A stretch of 64,000 bases of DNA from Ruminococcus sp. (lineage in GTDB: Bacteria; Bacillota; Clostridia; Oscillospirales; Ruminococcaceae), in the NCBI GenBank assembly GCA_019420505.1, contig JAHZHC010000020.1, forward strand, positions 1 through 64,000, in the 5' to 3' direction. Under the pieces are notes generated by a model, which saw only the letters and a list, made by a program, of their open reading frames with translations, did no database searches and was not told where the DNA came from. Shown one piece after another: positions 47,335-55,177 of this stretch (the stretch's first letter is position 1; each line of letters starts with the position of its first letter). The position numbers and the translations under genes are program-made.

Positions 47335-49209
47335 CTATTTCCTATAAAGCATCTTTTCAACTAAAAGCCATACACTTTTGCGGAATACAAGAATCAGCAT
47401 CAGCAGTTCAATCATAAGACAAAATACTGCCCAATATATTCCGCCCAGTAAATATATAATTATATCTATAATCAATATTTCAATAAGAAGATCAAGCTTT
47501 ATACGGTATAAACCAAGCGGTATCAGCCAGCAAACCGCCAGCATAGTCATACCTGTTCCTAAATTGCCGTAAATTATATCTGCAATTGCAATTCCCGCAA
47601 CTGAAATATAAACAAGCTTTCTGTTATTTTTGAAAATCCCTGCCGCAAGCAAAGGAATAAATATAATAAAAAGAATAATTCCCTTAGTTATATAACATGA
47701 TAAAATTAAAACAGCCGCCAAAGCCGCCAGAAGAATAAGCTTTTTTGTTCCTAACCTTTCTGCTATATTCATTATTCTTACCGGAACCATTTTCTTAACG
47801 ACAGCCCAAAGACTTCCAAAGTTTAAAACAGCTATAATAATGAATAATACGGGCAATAACACAGCAGACAATAGCTTGCTTTCAACAAATGGCTGTGCTA
47901 TATTAACAAACACCATTGCTGCAAGAATAATGTTGTTGATTATAATTTTTCTTATTTTAAGATCAAAAGGTACAAGCTTTCTGGAATCATAGCCTCTTAT
48001 AATAAATACCACAAGATAACTTGCAACAGTAGAAATCGGCGGTCCGTATAATCCTATTCTCGGAATAAGGATAATATTCAAGCCAACATTTATTATTCCT
48101 GAAAACAAGCTGGTAATCATTGAACGCTTAGTTTCTTTTGACGCAAGATAAATCGAACCTAAAAACGTTGTAAAGCATGAGAAAATTGAAGAATAAATTA
48201 AAATCGGAGAATATCTCACCGATTCCTGAAACGACTCGCCCAGCCAAACGGACGTCAACGGCTGAACAATCATTAGACATCCTGCCGCTAAAATATAAAG
48301 CAGACACTGATTTAAATTAAATACATTGGTATAAAACTTATCTCTGTCCTCCGAGTCATTTTCCAGAATTGCCGACATATTCCAAGCCTGTCCGAACATT
48401 AAATAGACCGTTGCTACTAAGTTAGGTATCTTGTATGAAGCTGAAAGAATACCGTTAGCTTCACTGCCCAGATAATGGGTCGTCATAAACGAATCTGAGC
48501 TGTTTGTAATAAGCCATAAAATCTGTGCAGGAATAAGCGGAATGGAATATTGAAGCATCGTATGCAAAAGCTCACGATCTATCCGCTTAAAGTTAAGATA
48601 TCTCCATAGCTTTGCCCTGAATGTTAGAAAAACAACGGAAATCAAATCTGATACAATGATAGAAAGCAAATATCCCGTATTCCCCATTTTAAAGCCTATC
48701 ATAAACAGAAGAGTACCCGCAAGCGTAAAGAATGTTGTGAGAATTCCGTTTACAGCAAAAAGCTTTACACGTTCCAACGCTCTGACAAACGTTGAATATA
48801 CAAGCTTAAGACTTGATGAGAATATATAAACATAAAGAAGCAGAGAATATCCGCTTAAATATTTGTCTGCCACTCCCGACACAGCAACAATAGGAAGAAT
48901 AATTCCTAAAACCGCCAATCCGGCAAAGCAGATAATATTACCTAATGTAAATACCCTTATTTTGTTATACGCTTTATCAAGTCCGAATCTGATAATCGCT
49001 TCACTGACTGTCAGAGTCACAAGAGGCTGAAGCCAGTTTGCAATCTGGGTAATAACATCGTTAATCCCCATTTCTTCGGGCGAAAGATATGTGGTATATA
49101 CCTTTACAAGAAGAAGCACCAGAATCTTAGAGCTGAAAGACCCGACAGCAAAAATTATTGTATTTGAAAACAGTTTTTTATAACTGCTTTGATTTGCTTT
49201 TTCCGACAT
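47335..49209 (-). CDS. Oligosaccharide flippase (Wzx/MATE-like)
   Basis: This 624-residue protein has fourteen or more predicted membrane helices. The first 430 residues follow the polysaccharide flippase pattern (YKKLFSNTIIFAVGSFSSKIL, YLSPEEMGINDVITQ, YSIPLIPAQILWLITNSSDSFMT). The C-terminal 190 residues add another hydrophobic block of five or so helices, longer than typical Wzx proteins. Such proteins move lipid-linked sugars across the membrane for surface polysaccharide. No glycosyltransferases lie next to it, so its pathway is unclear. Confidence 0.88.
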   Translation of the reverse strand: MSEKANQSSYKKLFSNTIIFAVGSFSSKILVLLLVKVYTTYLSPEEMGINDVITQIANWLQPLVTLTVSEAIIRFGLDKAYNKIRVFTLGNIICFAGLAVLGIILPIVAVSGVADKYLSGYSLLLYVYIFSSSLKLVYSTFVRALERVKLFAVNGILTTFFTLAGTLLFMIGFKMGNTGYLLSIIVSDLISVVFLTFRAKLWRYLNFKRIDRELLHTMLQYSIPLIPAQILWLITNSSDSFMTTHYLGSEANGILSASYKIPNLVATVYLMFGQAWNMSAILENDSEDRDKFYTNVFNLNQCLLYILAAGCLMIVQPLTSVWLGESFQESVRYSPILIYSSIFSCFTTFLGSIYLASKETKRSMITSLFSGIINVGLNIILIPRIGLYGPPISTVASYLVVFIIRGYDSRKLVPFDLKIRKIIINNIILAAMVFVNIAQPFVESKLLSAVLLPVLFIIIAVLNFGSLWAVVKKMVPVRIMNIAERLGTKKLILLAALAAVLILSCYITKGIILFIIFIPLLAAGIFKNNRKLVYISVAGIAIADIIYGNLGTGMTMLAVCWLIPLGLYRIKLDLLIEILIIDIIIYLLGGIYWAVFCLMIELLMLILVFRKSVWLLVEKMLYRK

Positions 49210-49265
49210 ATTTCTTTTAATCCTTTTGTATTTATGTTAAATTTTTAAGTCCATTAAATAAAAAT

Positions 49266-49294
49266 ATTATACCATATTTTTTCCCTTTTTGCAA
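49266..49294 (-). promoter_or_regulatory. Promoter of the flippase gene
   Basis: TTGCAA, 17 bp and TATAAT on the minus strand, 57 bases before the start. Confidence 0.8.
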
Positions 49295-49411
49295 ACACTT
49301 TATTTACACGCAGAAAAATTCTAAAAATTTCATAAGTATGTAGAAAAAATATTAACAATTATAATATAAACTTAGTTTTATGTATTATGCTATGAAAAGT
49401 GAGTGTTTTAA

Positions 49412-50332
49412 TTGGAGTATGGATTAATTATCGGAGAACGAATAATAATAATGTTTATTATTCTTCTTATCGGCTTTTTTTGTTATAAAAAAGGACTTAT
49501 AACTAAACAAGGAACTAAACAGCTTTCGGCTGTTGAACTGAATCTTGTGAACCCAATACTTATATTTATGTCTTATCAAAAAGACTACGACAGTGCCATG
49601 ACCCATAATCTCATATGGGCGTTTATATTATCAGCCTTATCATATACTGTAGCAATTGCCTTAAGCTATGTGTTTATAAGCAAAAAGCAAAAGTCGTTTT
49701 CAGTTGAAAGGTTTTCCATAATATATTCAAACTGCGGATTTATCGGAATACCTCTAATAAACGGTTTATTCGGTGCGGAAGGAGTTTTATACCTCACTGC
49801 ATATATTACGTTCTTTAATTTTCTTGTATGGACTCACGGACTTATGACCATGAAGGAAAAAATAGAGTTTTCATCTGCACTGAAAGCGCTTAAAGCGCCG
49901 TCAGTCATAGCTATTTTTTTAGGGCTTATATGCTATTTCACACGATTATCCCTGCCGACTGTTCCGGCACAAGCCTTGCAGTACATTTCAGATATGAACA
50001 CGCCCCTGGCAATGATAATAGCGGGTGCAACCGCAGCACAGACAAATATACTTTGCGTTTTCCGTAAACCAAGAAATTATCTGATATGTTTTTATAAGCT
50101 TCTCGCAATCCCGCTTATTGCATTTTTAGTAATCAGATTATTTAATGTGCCTTCAATAGTATGTACAACCCTTACCGTTGCCGCAGCCTGTCCTGTAGCA
50201 ACCACAGGAATTATGTTTGCTATAACTTTAAATAAAGATTCTGAAAAATGCTCCGAGCTTTTCACAATGTCAACTCTGCTTTCTCTCCTTACCCTTCCGT
50301 TAGTTACTGTGATAACAACAACCTTTAGTTAA
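49412..50332 (+). CDS. AEC-family (auxin efflux carrier-like) transporter
   Basis: This 306-residue protein has about ten helices in two five-helix repeats. FSIIYSNCGFIGIPLINGLFG and AAACPVATTGIMFA are the family signatures. Bacterial AEC proteins transport malate, malonate or other organic acids. The start is TTG 49412 with AAAGTGAG upstream; an ATG at 49419 is out of frame. It is a single-gene unit with a terminator. Confidence 0.88.
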   Translation: MEYGLIIGERIIIMFIILLIGFFCYKKGLITKQGTKQLSAVELNLVNPILIFMSYQKDYDSAMTHNLIWAFILSALSYTVAIALSYVFISKKQKSFSVERFSIIYSNCGFIGIPLINGLFGAEGVLYLTAYITFFNFLVWTHGLMTMKEKIEFSSALKALKAPSVIAIFLGLICYFTRLSLPTVPAQALQYISDMNTPLAMIIAGATAAQTNILCVFRKPRNYLICFYKLLAIPLIAFLVIRLFNVPSIVCTTLTVAAACPVATTGIMFAITLNKDSEKCSELFTMSTLLSLLTLPLVTVITTTFS

Positions 50333-50380
50333 TATAAAAATCATTCGGAACTGAAGTATATTAATTAAACATACAATGCA

Positions 50381-50420
50381 AAAAACGGTTGTGCAAAAAT
50401 GCATAACCGTTTGTGTTTTT
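50381..50420 (+). terminator. Terminator between the AEC and spoVA genes
   Basis: AAACGGTT-TGCA/TGCA-AACCGTTT followed by a T-rich run. Confidence 0.85.
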
Positions 50421-50471
50421 ATTACTTTTATCTGATAAATAAACAGATTTGCAGCAATTAACTGTTTTTCA

Positions 50472-50828
50472 TCAGGTTTTAGGTGTGCTTCGGGAACAAC
50501 ATGCGGCAATAAAACCAAATGTCAGCGCTGCACAAATACCTGCTGCCGCTGCGGTGAAGCCTCCGGTAAAAATACCGAGAAAACCGTTTTCATCAACAGC
50601 AGTTTTTACTCCATCTGATAAAAGATATCCAAATCCCGTCAGCGGAACTGTTGCACCGCCTCCCGCAAACTCAACAAGAGGCTTATATATTCCGATTGCA
50701 CCGAGAATTACGCCTGCGACCACATATGACACAAGAATTCTCGCAGGTGTCAGCTTTGTAAAGTCAATAAGAATTTGACCGATTGCACAAAATAATCCGC
50801 CAATTAAAAATGCCCATACATATTCCAT
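50472..50828 (-). CDS. spoVAE: Stage V sporulation protein AE
   Basis: A 118-residue membrane protein of the SpoVA channel that moves dipicolinic acid into and out of the spore. LIGGLFCAIGQILIDFTKLTPARILV and EFAGGGATVPLTGFGYLL are diagnostic, with four helices. It follows spoVAD by 15 bases. Confidence 0.95.
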   Translation of the reverse strand: MEYVWAFLIGGLFCAIGQILIDFTKLTPARILVSYVVAGVILGAIGIYKPLVEFAGGGATVPLTGFGYLLSDGVKTAVDENGFLGIFTGGFTAAAAGICAALTFGFIAACCSRSTPKT

Positions 50829-50843
50829 TGAAATTTATCCTTT

Positions 50844-51875
50844 CTACTTAAATTTAATGTCCGGTACTCGTTCGCAATTCTCATGAGAAATCCAGATCGC
50901 ATGAGATATTCCGGGAATAGATTCACCCTGTTGATTTACAGTAGGAGATAATAATGCACCTGTTGCGGCAAAAAGTATATTTCTGATGGAACCGCTTCTG
51001 AGCTGAGGTAAAAAATAACCGCAAAGCACGCTTGCCGCACATCCGCAGCCGCTTCCTCCTGCATGGACATCCTGATCGTCAAAGGAATAAAGCATCATTC
51101 CACAGTCTTTATGATTATCCCGAATATTTATATTATCACGCTCAAAAAGCTCGCATAGAATCCGGCTTCCCACTTTTCCCAAGTCACCTGTTACAATAGC
51201 ATCAAAGAAATCAGGCTTTATACCGGTATCTTTAAAGAATGTGCTGAGCGTATCATAAGCCGCAGGCGCCATTGCCGCACCCATATTATTAGCGTCGCTT
51301 ACACCCATATCAACTATTTTTCCAATTGTCACTGCTCTCACATAAGGCGGATTTTCTTTCTGTGATACGATTAATGAGCCTCCTGCCGTTGCAGTCCACT
51401 GGGATGTCGGAGTTCGCTGTCCACCGTAATTCAAAGGAAATCTATATTGCCTTTCTGCAGTACAGAAATGAGAAGAGGTTACGGCAAGTGCCTTTTGGCT
51501 GTATCCTCCATCTACAAAAACCGACGATAAAAGCAATCCCTCTGCCATAGTTGAGCATGCGCCGTAGATACCGAGAAAAGGAATTTCAAAATCTCTTATT
51601 CCATATGTTGTGCCTACACACTGGTTAAGCAAATCTCCGCCGAACATAACATCAATATCTGACGGTTCAATACGTGCCTTTTCCAGAACATGACGTACTG
51701 CCTGTTTTTGAAGCTGACTTTCTCCTTTTTCAAAAGTATCAGTAGACATATAAGGATCATCATTTATTTTATCAAAATACTCTCCGAGCGGTCCTTCACC
51801 TTCTTTTTTTCCGCCAACTGAGGCAGATGCCAGAATACTGGGAGTATTTCTGAGAATTTGTGTTGCAGAACTCAT
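50844..51875 (-). CDS. spoVAD: Stage V sporulation protein AD
   Basis: This 343-residue thiolase-fold protein binds dipicolinic acid at the inner spore membrane. LGIYGACSTMAEGLLLS retains the nucleophile-position Cys of thiolases, and QTPTSQWTATAGG-like (QRTPTSQWTATAGGS) and AMAPAAYDTL are family features. The usual upstream partner spoVAC is absent here; the region before the gene is non-coding, so it must lie elsewhere. A candidate sigma-G promoter lies 31 to 59 bases upstream. Confidence 0.96.
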   Translation of the reverse strand: MSSATQILRNTPSILASASVGGKKEGEGPLGEYFDKINDDPYMSTDTFEKGESQLQKQAVRHVLEKARIEPSDIDVMFGGDLLNQCVGTTYGIRDFEIPFLGIYGACSTMAEGLLLSSVFVDGGYSQKALAVTSSHFCTAERQYRFPLNYGGQRTPTSQWTATAGGSLIVSQKENPPYVRAVTIGKIVDMGVSDANNMGAAMAPAAYDTLSTFFKDTGIKPDFFDAIVTGDLGKVGSRILCELFERDNINIRDNHKDCGMMLYSFDDQDVHAGGSGCGCAASVLCGYFLPQLRSGSIRNILFAATGALLSPTVNQQGESIPGISHAIWISHENCERVPDIKFK

Positions 51876-51905
51876 TTACATATCCTCCTGATTTATTCTT
51901 TTTGT

Positions 51906-51934
51906 TATTTTGTGCAGAAAAACATTTTTTATTC
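51906..51934 (-). promoter_or_regulatory. Candidate sigma-G promoter of spoVAD-spoVAE
   Basis: GAATA, 17 bp and CAAAATA on the minus strand approximate the forespore sigma-G consensus (GHATR, CATNNTA). spoVA is sigma-G controlled in Bacillus. One -10 position deviates. Confidence 0.4.
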
Positions 51935-52161
51935 GCATTATTTGCACATGATTTTAAATTGTGGTATAATTATTGAAATATAAAAATCACGATTTGCTCA
52001 AATTTAATATTGTAATATGCTTTTCTGATTATAAATATAGGAAAAATGATAAATAATATATGTATCTACGTTAAGTAGAATGCATATAATAAGCAAATTC
52101 TACGGAGCGTGTGTTTTAACTTTACATTTTCTCTGTTATGCTGATATCATGAAAGGAGGCA

Positions 52162-52773
52162 ATGACATTGGATCAGATCAAAATCGGAAAATTTATTTCT
52201 GATATTAGAAAGGAAATGCATCTAACGCAGAAGCAGTTGGCGGAAGAACTTAATATCAGCGATAAAACGGTTTCAAAGTGGGAGTGCGGAAAAGGGATGC
52301 CCGAAGTTTCTTTAATGCTGCCTTTATGCAATTCACTTAAAATCAATGTTAATGAACTTTTATCAGGTGAAAAATTATCTGATAATAACTATCATGAGAA
52401 AGCGGAGGAAAATGTTATGAATTTAATCAGAGAAAAGGAAGAAAGTAAAAAGAAAATCATTTTATCAGTTATGGTTGCTGCACTGGCTATCATTGCGGCA
52501 GTTCCCATGTTTGTTATATCCGGAGCAATTGAAATGGAATTATGGATTCGATGTATTTTAATTGGAATCAGTATATTCGTAATAACTGTGGGAATAATCA
52601 TCGCCTGCATCCTCGACAGAGATGCCGGAACATTTGAGTGTACAAAATGCGGAAATCATTTCACTCCTGATATTGGAGCTTACATTAAAGGACCTCACAC
52701 CATCACCAAAAGATACCTTAAATGCCCTAACTGCGGACAAAGCAGTTACTGCAAACATAGGTTAAGCAAATAA
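52162..52773 (+). CDS. XRE HTH protein with two membrane helices and a zinc ribbon
   Basis: This protein of about 200 residues joins three parts: an XRE helix-turn-helix (residues 7-62, FISDIRKEMHLTQKQLAEEL, SDKTVSKWECGKGMPE), two membrane helices (about 95-117 and 124-146), and a C-terminal zinc ribbon (CTKCGNHF...CPNCGQSSYC). Membrane-tethered XRE regulators of this kind are frequent in Clostridia; their signals are unknown. ATG 52162 is only three bases from AAAGGAGG, so TTG 52168 (nine bases) may be the true start. queH follows 31 bases later. Confidence 0.85.
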   Translation: MTLDQIKIGKFISDIRKEMHLTQKQLAEELNISDKTVSKWECGKGMPEVSLMLPLCNSLKINVNELLSGEKLSDNNYHEKAEENVMNLIREKEESKKKIILSVMVAALAIIAAVPMFVISGAIEMELWIRCILIGISIFVITVGIIIACILDRDAGTFECTKCGNHFTPDIGAYIKGPHTITKRYLKCPNCGQSSYCKHRLSK

Positions 52774-52804
52774 ATTCTAAAGTATGACATAAGGAGTGCA
52801 CATT

Positions 52805-53422
52805 ATGGTTAAAGTCAATTATCAGAAACAGCTTGATAAAATTATAGATGAAATACAAAACAACAGCAAAACCCCCACCCTGCTTTTACATAGCTGCTGT
52901 GCTCCTTGTTCGTCATACGTATTGGAATATTTATCACAATATTTTAAAATAACCGTATTTTATTATAATCCCAACATATCTCCGAAAGAAGAGTATATTA
53001 AACGTGTTGAAGAACAGAAACGGCTTATTTCACAGCTTCCTGTTAAAAATCCTGTTGACTTTATTGAGGGAGATTATGAACCACAGGATTTTTATGATAT
53101 TGCAAAGGGTCTGGAACAAGTTCCCGAAGGCGGCGAGCGATGCTTTAATTGCTACAAACTCCGGCTTGAAAAGACAGCCAAGCTGGCGTACGATTTAAAT
53201 ATGGACTATTTTACAACTACTCTTTCTATTTCGCCATATAAAAATGCCTTAAAGCTGAATGAAATTGCCGAAGAGCTTTCTGAAATTTACAGTGTAAAAA
53301 ATCTTCCGTCAGATTTTAAGAAAAAAGAAGGTTATAAACGTTCCATACAGCTTTCAAAAGAATATGACTTATATCGTCAGGATTACTGCGGATGTATTTT
53401 TTCAAAACGTGACCTGGATTAA
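52805..53422 (+). CDS. queH: Epoxyqueuosine reductase QueH
   Basis: This 205-residue enzyme performs the last step of queuosine tRNA modification, reducing epoxyqueuosine; QueH is the non-orthologous replacement of QueG. The cysteine motifs are visible: HSCCAPCSS near the N-terminus, CFNCYKLRL in the middle and DYCGCIFSK near the end, which together hold the Fe-S/Fe site. ATG 52805 is used (AAGGAGTG nine bases upstream). Confidence 0.93.
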   Translation: MVKVNYQKQLDKIIDEIQNNSKTPTLLLHSCCAPCSSYVLEYLSQYFKITVFYYNPNISPKEEYIKRVEEQKRLISQLPVKNPVDFIEGDYEPQDFYDIAKGLEQVPEGGERCFNCYKLRLEKTAKLAYDLNMDYFTTTLSISPYKNALKLNEIAEELSEIYSVKNLPSDFKKKEGYKRSIQLSKEYDLYRQDYCGCIFSKRDLD

Positions 53423-53564
53423 GTATAAAGAATGTAATCCTTAAAAATTGCAGTTTTTATGTTCTGTTGTTGCATTTTATCTTTTATTTTATTGTCAACA
53501 TACCAAAAATTCATGCTTTTTTTGGACAAAATAGATAAAATTCTGAATTTTTTTAGTTTAAGAC

Positions 53565-53593
53565 TTGCATTTTTTATGTGCTTGTGATATAAT
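53565..53593 (+). promoter_or_regulatory. gdhA promoter
   Basis: TTGCAT, 17 bp and TATAAT, about 90 bases before the ATG. The rest of 53423-53682 shows nothing else I can support. Confidence 0.8.
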
Positions 53594-53682
53594 ATAAACA
53601 ACGTAAATTTTCGGTATAAAGAAATCTAATCCTATATCGTAAATTCGTAATAATTATAATTTATAAGCAAGGAGTAGTTATA

Positions 53683-55035
53683 ATGGAATTTAAGAATGCA
53701 TACCTTAAAGAGGTATATGAAAAGTGTGCTAAAAGAAATGCCGGAGAATCTGAATTTCTTCAGGCAGTAAAAGAAGTTCTTGAAAGCCTTGAACCAGTAG
53801 TAGAAAAAAGACCTGACATCGTTGAAGCAGGTGTCATTGACAGAATCGTAGAGCCTGAAAGACAGATTCAATTCAGAGTTTCCTGGGTTGACGATAACGG
53901 TAAGGTACAGGTTAACCGTGGCTACAGAGTACAGTTCAATTCTGCAATCGGACCTTATAAAGGTGGTTTAAGACTTCATCCGTCAGTTTGTGCTTCAGTA
54001 ATTAAATTCCTCGGTTTTGAACAGATCTTCAAGAACAGCCTTACAAGCCTTCCAATCGGCGGCGGTAAGGGTGGTTCAGACTTTGATCCTAAAGGCAAGT
54101 CTGACGCTGAAGTTATGAGATTCTGCCAGAGCTTTATGACAGAACTTTCTAAACATATCGGTGCTGACACAGACGTTCCTGCAGGAGATATCGGTGTTGG
54201 TGCAAGAGAAATCGGTTTCATGTTCGGTCAGTATAAGAGACTTCGCAACGAATTTACAGGTGTGCTTACTGGTAAAGGCCTTTCATACGGCGGATCACTT
54301 GCAAGAACTGAGGCTACAGGTTACGGCCTTTGCTATTTCACTGACGAAATGATCAAATGTATGAAGAACGAAAGCTTCAATGGCAAAACCGTTGTAATTT
54401 CAGGTTCAGGTAACGTTGCTATCTATGCTACACAGAAAGCAACAGAGCTTGGCGGTAAGGTTGTTGCACTTTCTGACTCAAACGGTTACATTTATGATCC
54501 TAACGGAATCAATCTTGATGTTGTTAAGCAGATCAAGGAAGTTGAAAGAGGAAGAATTAAAGAATATGTAAACCGTGTTGAAGGTGCTACTTACACAGAA
54601 GGCTGCAAGGGCATCTGGACAATTCCTTGCGATATCGCTCTTCCATGTGCTACACAGAACGAACTTGACGGAGAATCTGCTGACGCTCTTATCAAAAACG
54701 GCGTTTTTGCAGTAGCTGAAGGTGCTAATATGCCTTCTACTCCTGAAGCTGTTGAAAAGTTCCAGGCTGCAGGTGTTCTCTTCGGACCTGCTAAGGCTGC
54801 TAACGCAGGCGGTGTTGCTACATCTGCTCTTGAAATGTCACAGAACAGCGAAAGACTTTCATGGACATTTGAAGAAGTTGACGCTAAACTTAAGGGTATT
54901 ATGGTTAACATTTTCCACAACTCATTTGACGCTTCTAAGGAATACGGCGTTGAAGGCAACTTGGTTGCGGGCGCTAATATCGCAGGCTTCCTTAAGGTTG
55001 CTGACGCTATGATGTGGCAGGGCGTTGCTTACTAA
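53683..55035 (+). CDS. gdhA: NADP-type glutamate dehydrogenase
   Basis: This 450-residue hexameric enzyme makes glutamate from 2-oxoglutarate and ammonia. The substrate motif GPYKGGLRLHPSV and catalytic Lys in PIGGGKGGSDFDPKGKSD are intact, as is the Rossmann VVISGSGNVAIYA. Length and motifs fit the NADP-dependent assimilatory class. Codon use is strongly biased, as expected for an abundant enzyme. Strong ribosome site AAGGAG. Confidence 0.97.
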   Translation: MEFKNAYLKEVYEKCAKRNAGESEFLQAVKEVLESLEPVVEKRPDIVEAGVIDRIVEPERQIQFRVSWVDDNGKVQVNRGYRVQFNSAIGPYKGGLRLHPSVCASVIKFLGFEQIFKNSLTSLPIGGGKGGSDFDPKGKSDAEVMRFCQSFMTELSKHIGADTDVPAGDIGVGAREIGFMFGQYKRLRNEFTGVLTGKGLSYGGSLARTEATGYGLCYFTDEMIKCMKNESFNGKTVVISGSGNVAIYATQKATELGGKVVALSDSNGYIYDPNGINLDVVKQIKEVERGRIKEYVNRVEGATYTEGCKGIWTIPCDIALPCATQNELDGESADALIKNGVFAVAEGANMPSTPEAVEKFQAAGVLFGPAKAANAGGVATSALEMSQNSERLSWTFEEVDAKLKGIMVNIFHNSFDASKEYGVEGNLVAGANIAGFLKVADAMMWQGVAY

Positions 55036-55056
55036 TATCAAATAACTTAAAACTCT

Positions 55057-55089
55057 TAACGGTTCATCTTTAAAAGATGAACCGTTTTT
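55057..55089 (+). terminator. gdhA terminator
   Basis: A 13-bp AACGGTTCATCTT stem and complement with a four-base loop and T run. Confidence 0.93.
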
Positions 55090-55115
55090 ATTATCATTAA
55101 AAATGCAATATTAAA

Positions 55116-55142
55116 TCCCCCATAATAAAATTATGGGGGATC
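55116..55142 (-). terminator. Hairpin downstream of adhE
   Basis: ATCCCCCATAAT and complement form a stem 36 bases past the adhE stop; the T tract after it is poor, so it may act mainly as a 3' stabiliser. Confidence 0.55.
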
Positions 55143-55177
55143 AGTTATATAATATGAGGTTTATTTAATAATTCAGA

